DNA from: CAWCHZ01 sp963795555
Lineage (GTDB): Bacteria > Actinomycetota > Thermoleophilia > Solirubrobacterales > Solirubrobacteraceae
Reading direction: 5' to 3'
Length of the DNA: 64,000 nt
NCBI GenBank assembly: GCA_963795555.1
Contig: CAWCHZ010000002.1
Coordinates: 1,798,001-1,862,000, forward strand
The position numbers were made by a program, and so were the translations under genes. Positions within the stretch are counted from its first letter, which is position 1, and the number at the start of each line of letters is the position of its first letter. Below, piece by piece: positions 47,925-57,225 of this stretch. The notes beneath the pieces are model-generated. The model did no database searches, had not been told where the DNA came from, and saw nothing but the letters and a program-made list of their open reading frames with translations.

Positions 47925-48437
47925 ATGCACGATGACGCCACGGCCGTCGAGCTCGGCCCGGTGACCGTTGACGTGCGCAGCCCCGCGGTCGAAAGGCGGG
48001 CTGCGCCGCGGCTCGAGATCGACCTGCCGACGCGCGCGCTGCACGCGCTGCGCCGGCCGGCCAACTGGCTGGAACTGGTGCGCTTCGGGCTGGTCGGCGG
48101 AACGGGCTTTGCCGTCAACCTCGTGGTCTTCGCGATCTGCGTGCACGCGCTCGGCGTCGATTACCGGATCTCCTCCGCCGTCGCCTGGCTCGTCGCGCTG
48201 GTCAACAACTTCGTGCTCAACCGGCACTGGACGTTCAAGGCCCGCGATGGGCACGCCGGCTTCCAGGCCGCCCGCTTCCTCGTGGTCAGCCTCGCCGGGT
48301 TTGGCTTCAACCTGTTGCTGCTGATGCTCTTTGTCGACGTGGCGGGCCTCGCCAAGGTGCCGGCGCAGGCGCTGGCGATTGCCGGGGCGACGCCGTTGAA
48401 CTTCCTCGGCAGCAAGCTCTGGAGCTTCCGGGCCTGA
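47925..48437 (+). CDS. GtrA family membrane protein
   Basis: 170 residues. A soluble N-terminus of about 45 residues precedes four transmembrane helices: LVRFGLVGGTGFAVNLVVFAICV, SSAVAWLVALVNNFVLNRHWTF, AARFLVVSLAGFGFNLLLLMLFV and VPAQALAIAGATPLNFLGSKLWSF. GtrA proteins help move lipid-linked sugars (such as bactoprenyl-glucose) across the membrane. The stop TGA overlaps the probable CTG start of the next gene, a GT-C-like protein, so the two may act in one glycan pathway. Confidence 0.92.
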   Translation: MHDDATAVELGPVTVDVRSPAVERRAAPRLEIDLPTRALHALRRPANWLELVRFGLVGGTGFAVNLVVFAICVHALGVDYRISSAVAWLVALVNNFVLNRHWTFKARDGHAGFQAARFLVVSLAGFGFNLLLLMLFVDVAGLAKVPAQALAIAGATPLNFLGSKLWSFRA

Positions 48438-50179
48438 TCGGTCGGGCGGCGCTCGCCGCCATCGTCGCCGCCGCGCTGGGCGCAGCGTCGACGCATGTCA
48501 CGCCCGCCACAGCCGCGACCCGCGCGACGGCGACCGATCCCAACGCGCTCGTCCAGCCAGCGACGCTCGACCGGCCACCGCCGCTGCATCGGCTGACGGC
48601 CGACCAAGCGTTGGCGATCGCCAACCGCTCGCCAACGCTGATCCGCAGTCAACGCCACCACCACGACCTCAGCCCCACCGTCTATGAGAAGGGCGCGACG
48701 CGCTGGCAGGTCTCCTACTTCGACGGCAAGGGCCGCGAGATCGTGCAGGTGATCATCGATGATGCGACCGCCCGCGTGACCGAGGCCTGGACGGGCTTTC
48801 AGGTCGCCTGGACGATGGCCCGTGGCTATCCCGGCGCGTTCGGCAGCCACTCGAATGCGCTCTACGTCTGGCTTCCCCTCTGCGTGCTGTTCCTCGCTCC
48901 GTTCGTGACGCCGCGGCGACCGCTGCGCTGGCTGCACTTCGACCTGCTCGCCGTGCTGGCGCTGTCGATCTCCTTCGCCTTCTTCAACCACGCCGACATC
49001 GGCATGTCGGTGCCGCTGTCCTATCCGCCCCTGCTGTACCTGCTCGTACGCGCGCTGATGCTTGCCCGGCGGGGGCCCAGCGGCGCAGCCCTGCGCCTGA
49101 GCCTGCCGACGTCGTGGGTGGTCATCGGCCTCGTCTTCCTGATCGGCTTTCGAATCACGCTGAACGTGCTCGACGGCAATGTCGTCGACATCGGCTACGC
49201 GAGCGTGATCGGGGCCTCGCACCTGGCGCATGGCCAGGGCATCTACGGCCATTTCCCGGCATCGGTCGCCAATGGCGACACCTACGGGCCCGTCACCTAC
49301 TACGCCTATGTCCCGTTCGAGCGGCTGATGCCCTGGAGCGGCCGCTGGGACGACCTGCCGGCCGCGCACGGTGCCGCGCTCTTCTTCGATCTCGCGACGA
49401 CGCTCGTGCTCTGGCTGTTGGGACGCCGGTTGCGAGGGCCAACGCTCGGCCTGGCGCTGGCCTACGCCTGGGTTGCCTGTCCGTTCACGCTACTGGTCCT
49501 CAACTCGAACTCCAACGACTCGCTGGTGGCGCTGCTCGTCGCCTGCGCGCTGCTGGCGGCCGCGCGACCGGCGTTGGGTGGCGCCGCCGCCGCGCTCGCC
49601 GGGCTGACGAAGTTCGCACCGCTCGCGTTGGCTCCGCTGCTCGCCGCGCAGGCCGCCGGGTCGCGTGCGCATGTCGCCGGGTCGCGTGCGCAGGCCACCG
49701 CCCCGAGCCGCTGGCGCGCGGTTGGTCTGTTCGTCGCCGCGTTCGCTGCGGTCGGCCTGCTGCTGATCCTGCAGCCGCTGCTCGACAAGGGGCTGGTGAA
49801 CCTCTACCAACGTACGATCGGCTACCAGGCCGCGCGCGGATCGCCCTTCTCGATCTGGGGCCTGTATGGCGGCCTCGGCGGCCTTCAGCATGCGGTCCAG
49901 GCGCTTGCGGTCGCGCTGGCGCTGGCGCTCGCGGCGCTGCGCTGGCGCCGTCGCCAACGCGACCTCGTCACGCTCGCCGCGGCTGCCGCGGCGATCCTGA
50001 TCGCCGTCCAGCTGGGCATAACGCACTGGTTCTACCTCTACGCGGTCTGGTTCCTGCCGGCGCTGTTCGTCGCGCTGCTCGCCGCGCCAGGCGCACCCGA
50101 GCGGCCGGTCACGCCACGCCTGGAGCCGGAACGAGCAGTGGCTCGATCGCGTCCGCGTGCAATGGCCGCGACGCGCTGA
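48434..50179 (+). CDS. Membrane GT-C-like protein with PepSY-like N-terminus, probable CTG start
   Basis: About 581 residues from CTG 48434; TTG 48611 would give 522. From the CTG the protein begins with an Ala-rich signal-like segment (LIGRAALAAIVAAALGAAS) and a PepSY-like outer domain (LTADQALAIANRSPTLIRSQ, TRWQVSYFDGKGREIVQVII), then about 11 transmembrane helices with an outer loop GQGIYGHFPASVANGDTYGPVTYYAYVPFE, as in DUF2029/GT87-type mannosyltransferases. CTG lies in CTGA over the gtrA stop. A tandem repeat AGSRA(H/Q) occurs near residue 415. The 3' end overlaps the convergent YmdB-like gene by 71 nt. Confidence 0.75.
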   Translation: MIGRAALAAIVAAALGAASTHVTPATAATRATATDPNALVQPATLDRPPPLHRLTADQALAIANRSPTLIRSQRHHHDLSPTVYEKGATRWQVSYFDGKGREIVQVIIDDATARVTEAWTGFQVAWTMARGYPGAFGSHSNALYVWLPLCVLFLAPFVTPRRPLRWLHFDLLAVLALSISFAFFNHADIGMSVPLSYPPLLYLLVRALMLARRGPSGAALRLSLPTSWVVIGLVFLIGFRITLNVLDGNVVDIGYASVIGASHLAHGQGIYGHFPASVANGDTYGPVTYYAYVPFERLMPWSGRWDDLPAAHGAALFFDLATTLVLWLLGRRLRGPTLGLALAYAWVACPFTLLVLNSNSNDSLVALLVACALLAAARPALGGAAAALAGLTKFAPLALAPLLAAQAAGSRAHVAGSRAQATAPSRWRAVGLFVAAFAAVGLLLILQPLLDKGLVNLYQRTIGYQAARGSPFSIWGLYGGLGGLQHAVQALAVALALALAALRWRRRQRDLVTLAAAAAAILIAVQLGITHWFYLYAVWFLPALFVALLAAPGAPERPVTPRLEPERAVARSRPRAMAATR

Positions 50180-50927
50180 TCAGCACTCCCATCAGCCACG
50201 GGTCCTCGCTGGTGGTCTCGAAGCGCATCGGCATCTGGGTGATCATCGCGCGCAGAGCGTGCTCGCGCTCAACTCCCAGTACGCCACCACGGCCGCCGGT
50301 CATGCCGACGTCGCTGATGTAGGCGGTGCCGCCTGGCAGCACGCGCGCGTCGGCCGTGGGGACATGCGTATGGGTCCCGACCACCGCGGTGACGCGGCCG
50401 TCGAGGTGCCAGCCGAGCCCGATCTTCTCGCTGGTCACCTCGGCGTGCATGTCCACGAGCACGTGATCGACCTTGCCACGCAGGGCGTGCAGAGCCGCGT
50501 CGGCCTCGGTGAACGCGGGATGCCCGGCGTGCATGAAGACATTGCCCGAGATGTTGATCACGCCCAGCCGTACCCCGTCGTGCTCCACCACGCAGGAGCC
50601 GTGACCGGGCTGGCTGCGCAGGAAGTTGAACGGACGCAGGATGCGCGGCTGGGCATCCAGATACGGGTAGATCTCGCGGTGGTGGTAGGTATGGTTGCCC
50701 AGCGTGATCACGTCGACGCCCTGCTGGAGCAGCTCGTCGGCGACGCGTGGCGTGATCCCGCGCCCACCGGCGGCGTTCTCCCCGTTGACGACGACGAACG
50801 TCGGCGCGAAACGCTCGCGCAGCTCGGGCAGCAGGGCCCGCAGAACGCGCCGTCCCGTGCCGCCCACGATGTCGCCGATGAATAGGATCCGCACGGCCCC
50901 GTCGACGTCGTCTGCTCGGGCGCTCAC
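50109..50927 (-). CDS. YmdB-family metallophosphoesterase (TIGR00282 type)
   Basis: 272 residues from GTG 50927, favoured because TAGGAT stands 8 nt before it; the inner GTG 50894 would give the shorter MRILFIGDIVG start usual in the family. Metal-binding motifs are FIGDIVGGTGRRVL, FVVVNGENAAGGRGIT, VITLGNHTYHHREI, LVDMHAEVTSEKIGLGWHLDGRVTAVVGTHTHVPTADARVLPGGTAYISDVGMTG and a final MPMRFETTSEDPWLMGVL. YmdB homologues hydrolyse 2',3'-cyclic nucleotides and affect biofilm and motility programmes. The 3' end overlaps the convergent membrane protein gene. Confidence 0.92.
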   Translation of the reverse strand: MSARADDVDGAVRILFIGDIVGGTGRRVLRALLPELRERFAPTFVVVNGENAAGGRGITPRVADELLQQGVDVITLGNHTYHHREIYPYLDAQPRILRPFNFLRSQPGHGSCVVEHDGVRLGVINISGNVFMHAGHPAFTEADAALHALRGKVDHVLVDMHAEVTSEKIGLGWHLDGRVTAVVGTHTHVPTADARVLPGGTAYISDVGMTGGRGGVLGVEREHALRAMITQMPMRFETTSEDPWLMGVLISASRPLHADAIEPLLVPAPGVA

Positions 50928-50935
50928 AGCGGAGC

Positions 50936-50941
50936 ATCCTA
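50936..50941 (-). promoter_or_regulatory. Candidate -10 element TAGGAT for the YmdB-like gene
   Basis: TAGGAT on the minus strand, 8 nt from GTG 50927. Confidence 0.45.
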
Positions 50942-51065
50942 TGACGTCGGCCGAGCGGGACCGGGCTTGCTTGGCGCTGCGATCGGCTTGCTCGCCTGCG
51001 CGCAGGGCGCGCCGCGCTGGTCGCTGGCGTGACCACGATACTTCCCTGCTGACAGCGCCAAGCTG

Positions 51066-52481
51066 ATGACCCCCGAGCCCGAAACGAAGCCTGGTCAGGC
51101 TACGGCAACTGACGCCTCGACGCGCCAGGCGCAGCCCGCCACGCTGACGCGGGAATCCGCGCAGCCCGACACGCCGACGCCGGAATCCGCGCCGCCCGTC
51201 GCATCCAAGTCCGACGACGTGCGGGCCGCAAGCGCCGCCTCCGCGGTGGCGACCGCGCCGCCCCCACCCCCAGCGCCGCTGGGGGCGCCACCGGTCGTCA
51301 TCCCGCGCTGGGTCCAGCTGGTCCTGCTGCCGCTTGCCCTGCTGGGGCTCTGGGAGCTCGCGCGCGCGTCCGGCTCCACGCTGCTGATCTTCCTCGTCGC
51401 GATCGTCATCGCGCTGATCCTCAACCCGCTCGTCAAGCTGCTGCAGGCGGCTGGCCTGCCACGTGGGCTCGCCGTCGCCGGCGTCTACGTCGGTCTGTTC
51501 GTCATCTTCGCCGCGTCCGTGGGCCTGCTGGGCACGGTGGTCGCCAATCAGGTGACGCGCTTCCAGCACGACATCCCCTCGATCGTCAACTCGGCCAACC
51601 ACACCGTCGCCAGCGTGCAGCGCTTCCTCAACCATCACGGGCTGCATGTGCAGATCCAGCGTCAGGGAGAGACGGCCCTGCAGACGCTGCAGCGCAACCT
51701 GCTCAAGGGCTCCGGCTCGATCATCTCGTTCACCTCCAACGTGCTGCAGCAGGTGGTGACGGTCGGCTTCGCGCTGATCCTGATCCTCGTGATCTCGATC
51801 TACCTGCTGCTCTACGGCGAGCCGATCGGCACGCTCGTGCGGCGCGTGATGCCGCCGGGCAACGGCACCGATGACGACGACTACGCGCTGCTGGTGCAGC
51901 GAGCGGTGTCCAGCTACGTGCGCGCGCAGCTGCTGTTCTCGTTGGTCATGGGCGCCAGCGCGGGCCTCAGCCTGTGGATCCTCGGGCTCGCCGGCGTCTT
52001 CCCCGCGGGGCGGACCTATGCCGTCTTCTTCGGCGTCTTTTACGCGCTGATGGAGCTGGTGCCCTACGTCGGTCCGATCCTCGGCGCGATCCCGCCGGTG
52101 CTCGTCGCGCTGTTCCACGACCCGGTGAGCGCGGTCTGGCTGGTGTTGCTGTTCCTGGCGCTGCAGCAGCTGGAGGGTCACATCGTCAGCCCACAGGTGT
52201 TCGGGCGCGGCCTGCGCATCAACCCGATCCTCGTGATCGTCGCGCTGCTGCTCGGCGGCGACCTGTACGGGATCGTCGGCGCGCTGATCGCGCTGCCGGT
52301 CGCCTCGGTGCTGCGCGTGACCGTTATCTACCTGCGCCACCACCTGGTGCTGGAGCCCTGGGGCGGCCCCGGCCTGCTCGCCGGACCGACGCTGGATCGC
52401 TGCGTCCGCTGCGAGTCGCCGCTGCCCCCCGCCGACGCCTTCTGCCGCGTCTGTGGAGCGCCGCGGCGGAGCACGGCCTGA
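51066..52481 (+). CDS. AI-2E/PerM family permease with C-terminal zinc ribbon
   Basis: 471 residues. A Pro/Ala/Thr-rich N-terminus with repeated (T/P)ESA motifs precedes a permease of about eight transmembrane segments (VQLVLLPLALLGLWELARA, STLLIFLVAIVIALILNPLVKLL, LAVAGVYVGLFVIFAASVGLLG, FALILILVISIYLLLYGEP). The PerM signature ALMELVPYVGPILGAIPPVLVALFHDP and QQLEGHIVSPQVFGRGLRINP are present. The last 25 residues form a zinc ribbon (CVRCESPLPPADAFCRVCG), not a usual part of the family. The transported substrate is unknown. It precedes hemB on the same strand. Confidence 0.88.
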   Translation: MTPEPETKPGQATATDASTRQAQPATLTRESAQPDTPTPESAPPVASKSDDVRAASAASAVATAPPPPPAPLGAPPVVIPRWVQLVLLPLALLGLWELARASGSTLLIFLVAIVIALILNPLVKLLQAAGLPRGLAVAGVYVGLFVIFAASVGLLGTVVANQVTRFQHDIPSIVNSANHTVASVQRFLNHHGLHVQIQRQGETALQTLQRNLLKGSGSIISFTSNVLQQVVTVGFALILILVISIYLLLYGEPIGTLVRRVMPPGNGTDDDDYALLVQRAVSSYVRAQLLFSLVMGASAGLSLWILGLAGVFPAGRTYAVFFGVFYALMELVPYVGPILGAIPPVLVALFHDPVSAVWLVLLFLALQQLEGHIVSPQVFGRGLRINPILVIVALLLGGDLYGIVGALIALPVASVLRVTVIYLRHHLVLEPWGGPGLLAGPTLDRCVRCESPLPPADAFCRVCGAPRRSTA

Positions 52482-52535
52482 GCGCCGTGGCGCAGCACGG
52501 CCAGCGCACAGCGGCGCGCGGCGTGAGCGCGCGGG

Positions 52536-52541
52536 TATCCT
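52536..52541 (+). promoter_or_regulatory. Candidate -10 element TATCCT for leaderless hemB mRNA
   Basis: TATCCT ends 6 nt before ATG 52548. There is no ribosome-binding site between them. Confidence 0.5.
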
Positions 52542-52547
52542 CGGCGC

Positions 52548-53522
52548 ATGGCCTTTCCGCAGACTCGACCGCGGCGCCTGCGCAGGACCGGCGTGCTGCG
52601 CGATCTCGTGCGCGAGACCGACCTGAACGTCCGCCATCTCATCCAGCCGCTGTTCGTCGTGGCCGGCGCGCGCCGGCGCGAGCCGATCGTCGCGATGCCC
52701 GGGATCGACCGCCTGTCGATCGACGAGGCCGTGCGCGAGGCGGGCGAGCTGACCGAGCTGGGGATCCCTGCGGTGCTGCTGTTCGGCATCCCGGCGAGCA
52801 AGGACGCGGAGGGCAGCGGCGCCTACGACGACGAGGGCGTCGTCCAGCTGGCCGTGGGCGCGATCAAGGAGGCGCATCCGCAGCTGCTGGTCATCACCGA
52901 CGTCTGCCTGTGCGAGTACACCAGCCACGGCCACTGCGGGATCCTGCGCGAGGATGGCGCCGTCGACAACGATCGGTCGCTGGAGCTGGTCGCACGCACG
53001 GCTGTCTCGCATGCCCGCGCGGGCGCTGATGCAGTGGCGCCGAGCGACATGATGGACGGGCGGATCGGCGTGGTGCGCGCGGAGCTCGACGGCGAGGGGC
53101 TGGTCGACACTGCGATCGTCGCGTATGCCGCCAAGTACGCCTCGGCGTTCTACGGGCCCTTCCGCGAGGCGGCCGGCTCGACGCCGGCGTTTGGCGATCG
53201 CCGCGGCTATCAGATGGATCCGGGCAACGGGCGCGAGGCGCTGCGCGAGGTGCGTCTCGACGTCGAAGAGGGCGCCGACGTGATCATGGTCAAGCCCGCG
53301 CTCGCCTACCTGGACGTGGTGGCGCGCGTGCGGCAGGTCTGCGACCTGCCGATCGCCGTCTACAACGTCAGTGGCGAGTACGCGATGGTCAAGGCGGCCA
53401 GCGCTGCCGGGGTCGTCGATGAGCGCGCGATCGCGCTCGAGGCGCTGCTGGCGATGCGTCGCGCCGGCGCGGACATCCTGATCACCTACCACGCCAAGGA
53501 CGTGGCACGGTGGCTGCGATGA
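52548..53522 (+). CDS. hemB: Porphobilinogen synthase (delta-aminolevulinate dehydratase)
   Basis: 324 residues. It joins two 5-aminolevulinates to porphobilinogen. The zinc site is VCLCEYTSHGHCG. The two Schiff-base lysines lie in AKYASAFYGPFR and VIMVKPALAYLD. RRGYQMDPGNGREALREV and YNVSGEYAMVKAA are standard. It heads a haem gene run with the siroheme-decarboxylase-like gene and hemL. Its stop overlaps an ATG that opens a 14-codon mini-ORF before the next gene. Confidence 0.97.
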   Translation: MAFPQTRPRRLRRTGVLRDLVRETDLNVRHLIQPLFVVAGARRREPIVAMPGIDRLSIDEAVREAGELTELGIPAVLLFGIPASKDAEGSGAYDDEGVVQLAVGAIKEAHPQLLVITDVCLCEYTSHGHCGILREDGAVDNDRSLELVARTAVSHARAGADAVAPSDMMDGRIGVVRAELDGEGLVDTAIVAYAAKYASAFYGPFREAAGSTPAFGDRRGYQMDPGNGREALREVRLDVEEGADVIMVKPALAYLDVVARVRQVCDLPIAVYNVSGEYAMVKAASAAGVVDERAIALEALLAMRRAGADILITYHAKDVARWLR

Positions 53523-53563
53523 GCCGTGCAGCGGTCGCGATCGGCTTGGGGTGGGTGCGATGA
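53519..53563 (+). other. 14-codon mini-ORF from a duplicated hemB/ahbAB junction
   Basis: ATG 53519 overlaps the hemB stop (ATGA), and this ORF's stop overlaps ATG 53560 in the same way. The peptide MSRAAVAIGLGWVR starts like the downstream protein (MSRGAIPK) and ends like HemB (RWLR), as expected for a 41-nt tandem duplication of the junction. Confidence 0.6.
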
Positions 53564-54633
53564 GCCGCGGCGCGATCCCCAAGCTGCGCACGCGCAAGGC
53601 CGGCGCCGCGGTGGCGCTCGACGAGGCCGATCGCAGCCTGTTGAACCTGATGCAGGGAAGCTTCCCGCTTGCGCCCCGACCCTATGCCGAGGTGGCGCGG
53701 CAGGCCGGCATCTCCGAGCAGCGCGCCCTGCGGCGCGTCCAGGAGCTGCTCGACGCGCGCATCATCCGCGAGGTCACGCCGATCTTCGACACGCGCGCAC
53801 TGGGCTACAAGTCGATGCTGGTGGCGGCAGAGGTCGATCCCGACCATCCCCATCGCGCGGCCGCGTTCATCAACAGCCACCCCGGCGTGACGCACAACTA
53901 CCTGCGCGACCACGCCTTCAACCTCTGGTTCACCCTGGCGGTTGAGCCCGACTCGCGGCTGGGGCTCGATGGGACCCTGGAGGTCATGGCCGCCAAGGCG
54001 CCGGCGGCGTCGATCCGGCAGCTGCCGACGCTGCGCCTGTTCAAGATCCGCATGGATCTCGAGATGCGCGGCGACACGAGCGCGCTCGCGGCTGCCGGCA
54101 TCGCGGAGGAGCCGCGCGAGCTCGACCCGGTCCCCGTCTCGGAGCTCGAGATCGAGATCATCCGCACGCTCCAGGGCCCGATGCCCGTCGTCCCGGAGCC
54201 CTACCAGCCGACCGCGGACGCGCTCGGCGTGCCGGTGAGTCGCGTCCTCGACCAGCTCGAGTCGATGCGCGAGCGCGGCGTGCTGCGACGCGTCGCCGCG
54301 ATCCTCTACCACCGCCGTGCGGGCTTCTCCGCCAACGGCATGGGCGTCTGGAAGGTGCCGGCGGAGCGCATCATGGAGCTCGGCCCGCGGATGGCCGCCT
54401 TTCGCGGCATCTCGCACTGCTATCAGCGCCCGACCTACGAGGACTGGCCCTATTCGGTCTTCACGATGGCGCACGGACGCTCCAAGCAGGAGTGCGACGC
54501 GATCCTCGACGCGATCGCCGCCGACACCGGCATCGAGGAGCGCGCCACGCTGTACTCCTCGACCGAGTTCAAGAAGGTCCGAATGCTCTACTTCACCGAC
54601 GACTTCAAGCGCTGGGAGGCCGAGCACGCCTAG
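53560..54633 (+). CDS. Fused AhbA-AhbB-like siroheme decarboxylase
   Basis: 357 residues from ATG 53560; GTG 53551 is possible. Two Lrp/AsnC-type halves are joined. The first has LDEADRSLLNLMQGSFPLAPRPYAEVARQAGISEQRALRRV and the core YKSMLVAAEV, HNYLRDHAFNLWFTLAV. The second has LEIEIIRTLQGPMPVVPEPYQPTADALGVPVSRVLDQL and ANGMGVWKVP, SHCYQRPTYEDWPYSVFTMAHG. AhbA and AhbB (and NirDLGH) normally pair to decarboxylate siroheme to didecarboxysiroheme for alternative haem or haem d1 synthesis. The place between hemB and hemL supports a tetrapyrrole role over amino-acid regulation. AhbC/AhbD or Nir partners are not in this window. Confidence 0.88.
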   Translation: MSRGAIPKLRTRKAGAAVALDEADRSLLNLMQGSFPLAPRPYAEVARQAGISEQRALRRVQELLDARIIREVTPIFDTRALGYKSMLVAAEVDPDHPHRAAAFINSHPGVTHNYLRDHAFNLWFTLAVEPDSRLGLDGTLEVMAAKAPAASIRQLPTLRLFKIRMDLEMRGDTSALAAAGIAEEPRELDPVPVSELEIEIIRTLQGPMPVVPEPYQPTADALGVPVSRVLDQLESMRERGVLRRVAAILYHRRAGFSANGMGVWKVPAERIMELGPRMAAFRGISHCYQRPTYEDWPYSVFTMAHGRSKQECDAILDAIAADTGIEERATLYSSTEFKKVRMLYFTDDFKRWEAEHA

Positions 54634-54699
54634 AGCCACCAGGGTGGGCGCCGCGGGACGGCGCATGCTCAGATCCGCCAGCCGGGGCGCCGCGCAGCG

Positions 54700-55982
<1,283 letters not shown>

Positions 55983-55986
<4 letters not shown>

Positions 55987-56411
55987 GCGCGCTGCTCAGT
56001 CGCCTGGGGGCCGAGCTGCGCGCCCGCGGGGGCCTGCTGGGGAAGGCCGTCACGGAGGATTTGGACGGCGCCGGGGCGACCTACGGCGAGCAGCTCGCCG
56101 AAGCGCGGGGGATCGACTACGGCCTGCTGATCGAGGAGATCCGGGAGGGCTATCTGCTGCACCGCGGCGCCAGCCGCCTGCTGCGACTCGACGATCCCGA
56201 TCTCGAGCTGCTCGCCGGCGATCGACTCTACGCCGGCGGGCTGGCCCGGCTGGCCGCGCTCGGGGACCTGCACGCGGTGAGCGAGCTCGCGGACGTCATC
56301 GCCCTGTCGGCGCAGGCGCTGGCCGCCGGCGATGAGCAGCTCGCCGAAGCCGCCTGGGACGCCGGCGTGGCGGCCGTCGCCAGCGGTCCGGGCGAGCTGT
56401 CGGACACCTGA
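55983..56411 (+). CDS. Hypothetical helical protein between hemL and the bc-complex genes
   Basis: 142 residues, mostly helical by composition, with no signal peptide, membrane segment or metal motif. Strings such as EQLAEARGIDYGLLIEEIREGYLLHRG, LLAGDRLYAGGLARLAALGDLHAVSELADVIALSAQAL suggest a small helical bundle. The start overlaps the hemL stop, so it is co-translated with hemL and may belong to haem or respiratory assembly. I do not recognise the family. Confidence 0.75.
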
Positions 56412-56506
56412 CGGCAGGGCCCGGGCGGCCGCGCGCGCGACCTTCAACGGCGCCCCAACCGCCTCGCGAGCACGCTCCCGACGCGCCGCCCGCCCGGCTG
56501 GGCAAG

Positions 56507-56512
56507 GTATCT
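56507..56512 (+). promoter_or_regulatory. Candidate -10 element TATCTT for the bc-complex operon
   Basis: TATCTT lies 34 nt before GTG 56547, leaving room for the GAAGGAG ribosome-binding site. A start at TTG 56514 would fall at or before the transcription start. Confidence 0.5.
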
Positions 56513-56546
56513 TTTGCCGCCGGTAGTCCCGAAGGAGCCCATCGTC

Positions 56547-57221
56547 GTGCCCGATCGCCGCAAGCACATGAAGTCCAAGTACACCGCCGATCGCGGGATC
56601 CCCGGGGCCTTCGAGGGCGAGACCGTGACCCGGCGACGCTTCATGGTCGGCAGCGCCCATGCGCTCGGTGGCGTTGCCGCCGCCGCCTTCACGCTGCCCG
56701 CGCTGGGCTTCGCGCTGGGGCCCGTGTTCGCCCGCCAGGAGGCGCACTGGGAGGACATCGGCGCGACCAGCGACTTCCCCTCCGACACCTACGTGCCGGT
56801 CGTCTTCACGATCACGCCTGGGATCGGCGAGATCGGCAAGACGACGGCCTATGTCCGCAAGCGCAATCCGGCGATCGACACCGAGCCGGCTGACCAGTAC
56901 GACCAGTACGTCGCGATCACGAGCCGCTGCGCGCACCTCGGCTGCGCGGTGCGCTACGTCGAAGCCGCGCAGCGCTTCGTCTGTCCCTGCCACGGCGGCG
57001 TCTACGACTTCCGCGGGCTGCGCGTCGGCGGACCGCCGCCGCGGCCGCTCGACCGCTTCTACACCCGCGTGGCCGGCGACCGCGTCCAGATCGGCCCCCG
57101 CTACAGCGTCAACAGCTTCCTGCAGAAGTTCACCCCGCGCGACCCTGGCGAGGATCTCAACGGCCTCGGGGAATACCTCTGGCCGCCACGCTTCACGCCG
57201 GCGCGAGTGAAGGGCGGGTGA
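56547..57221 (+). CDS. qcrA: Rieske 2Fe-2S protein of the menaquinol bc complex
   Basis: 224 residues from GTG 56547, which has GAAGGAG nine bases upstream. A twin-arginine motif TVTRRRFMVGSAHALGG starts the membrane anchor VAAAAFTLPALGFALGPVF. The cluster ligands are in CAHLGCAVRYVEAAQRFVC and CPCHGGVYDFRG, and GPPPRPLDRF is the proline loop. It passes electrons from menaquinol to cytochrome c. Tat export fits with tatC nearby. It is followed at 4 nt by the cytochrome b gene. Confidence 0.95.
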   Translation: MPDRRKHMKSKYTADRGIPGAFEGETVTRRRFMVGSAHALGGVAAAAFTLPALGFALGPVFARQEAHWEDIGATSDFPSDTYVPVVFTITPGIGEIGKTTAYVRKRNPAIDTEPADQYDQYVAITSRCAHLGCAVRYVEAAQRFVCPCHGGVYDFRGLRVGGPPPRPLDRFYTRVAGDRVQIGPRYSVNSFLQKFTPRDPGEDLNGLGEYLWPPRFTPARVKGG

Positions 57222-57225
57222 GCCG

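Noticed and set aside
50109..53597. Minus-strand open frame of 1162 codons
   Set aside because: Only its last part (the YmdB-like protein) is a gene. The rest is antisense to the AI-2E permease and hemB and has the Arg/His/Asp-rich composition of shadow frames in GC-rich DNA.
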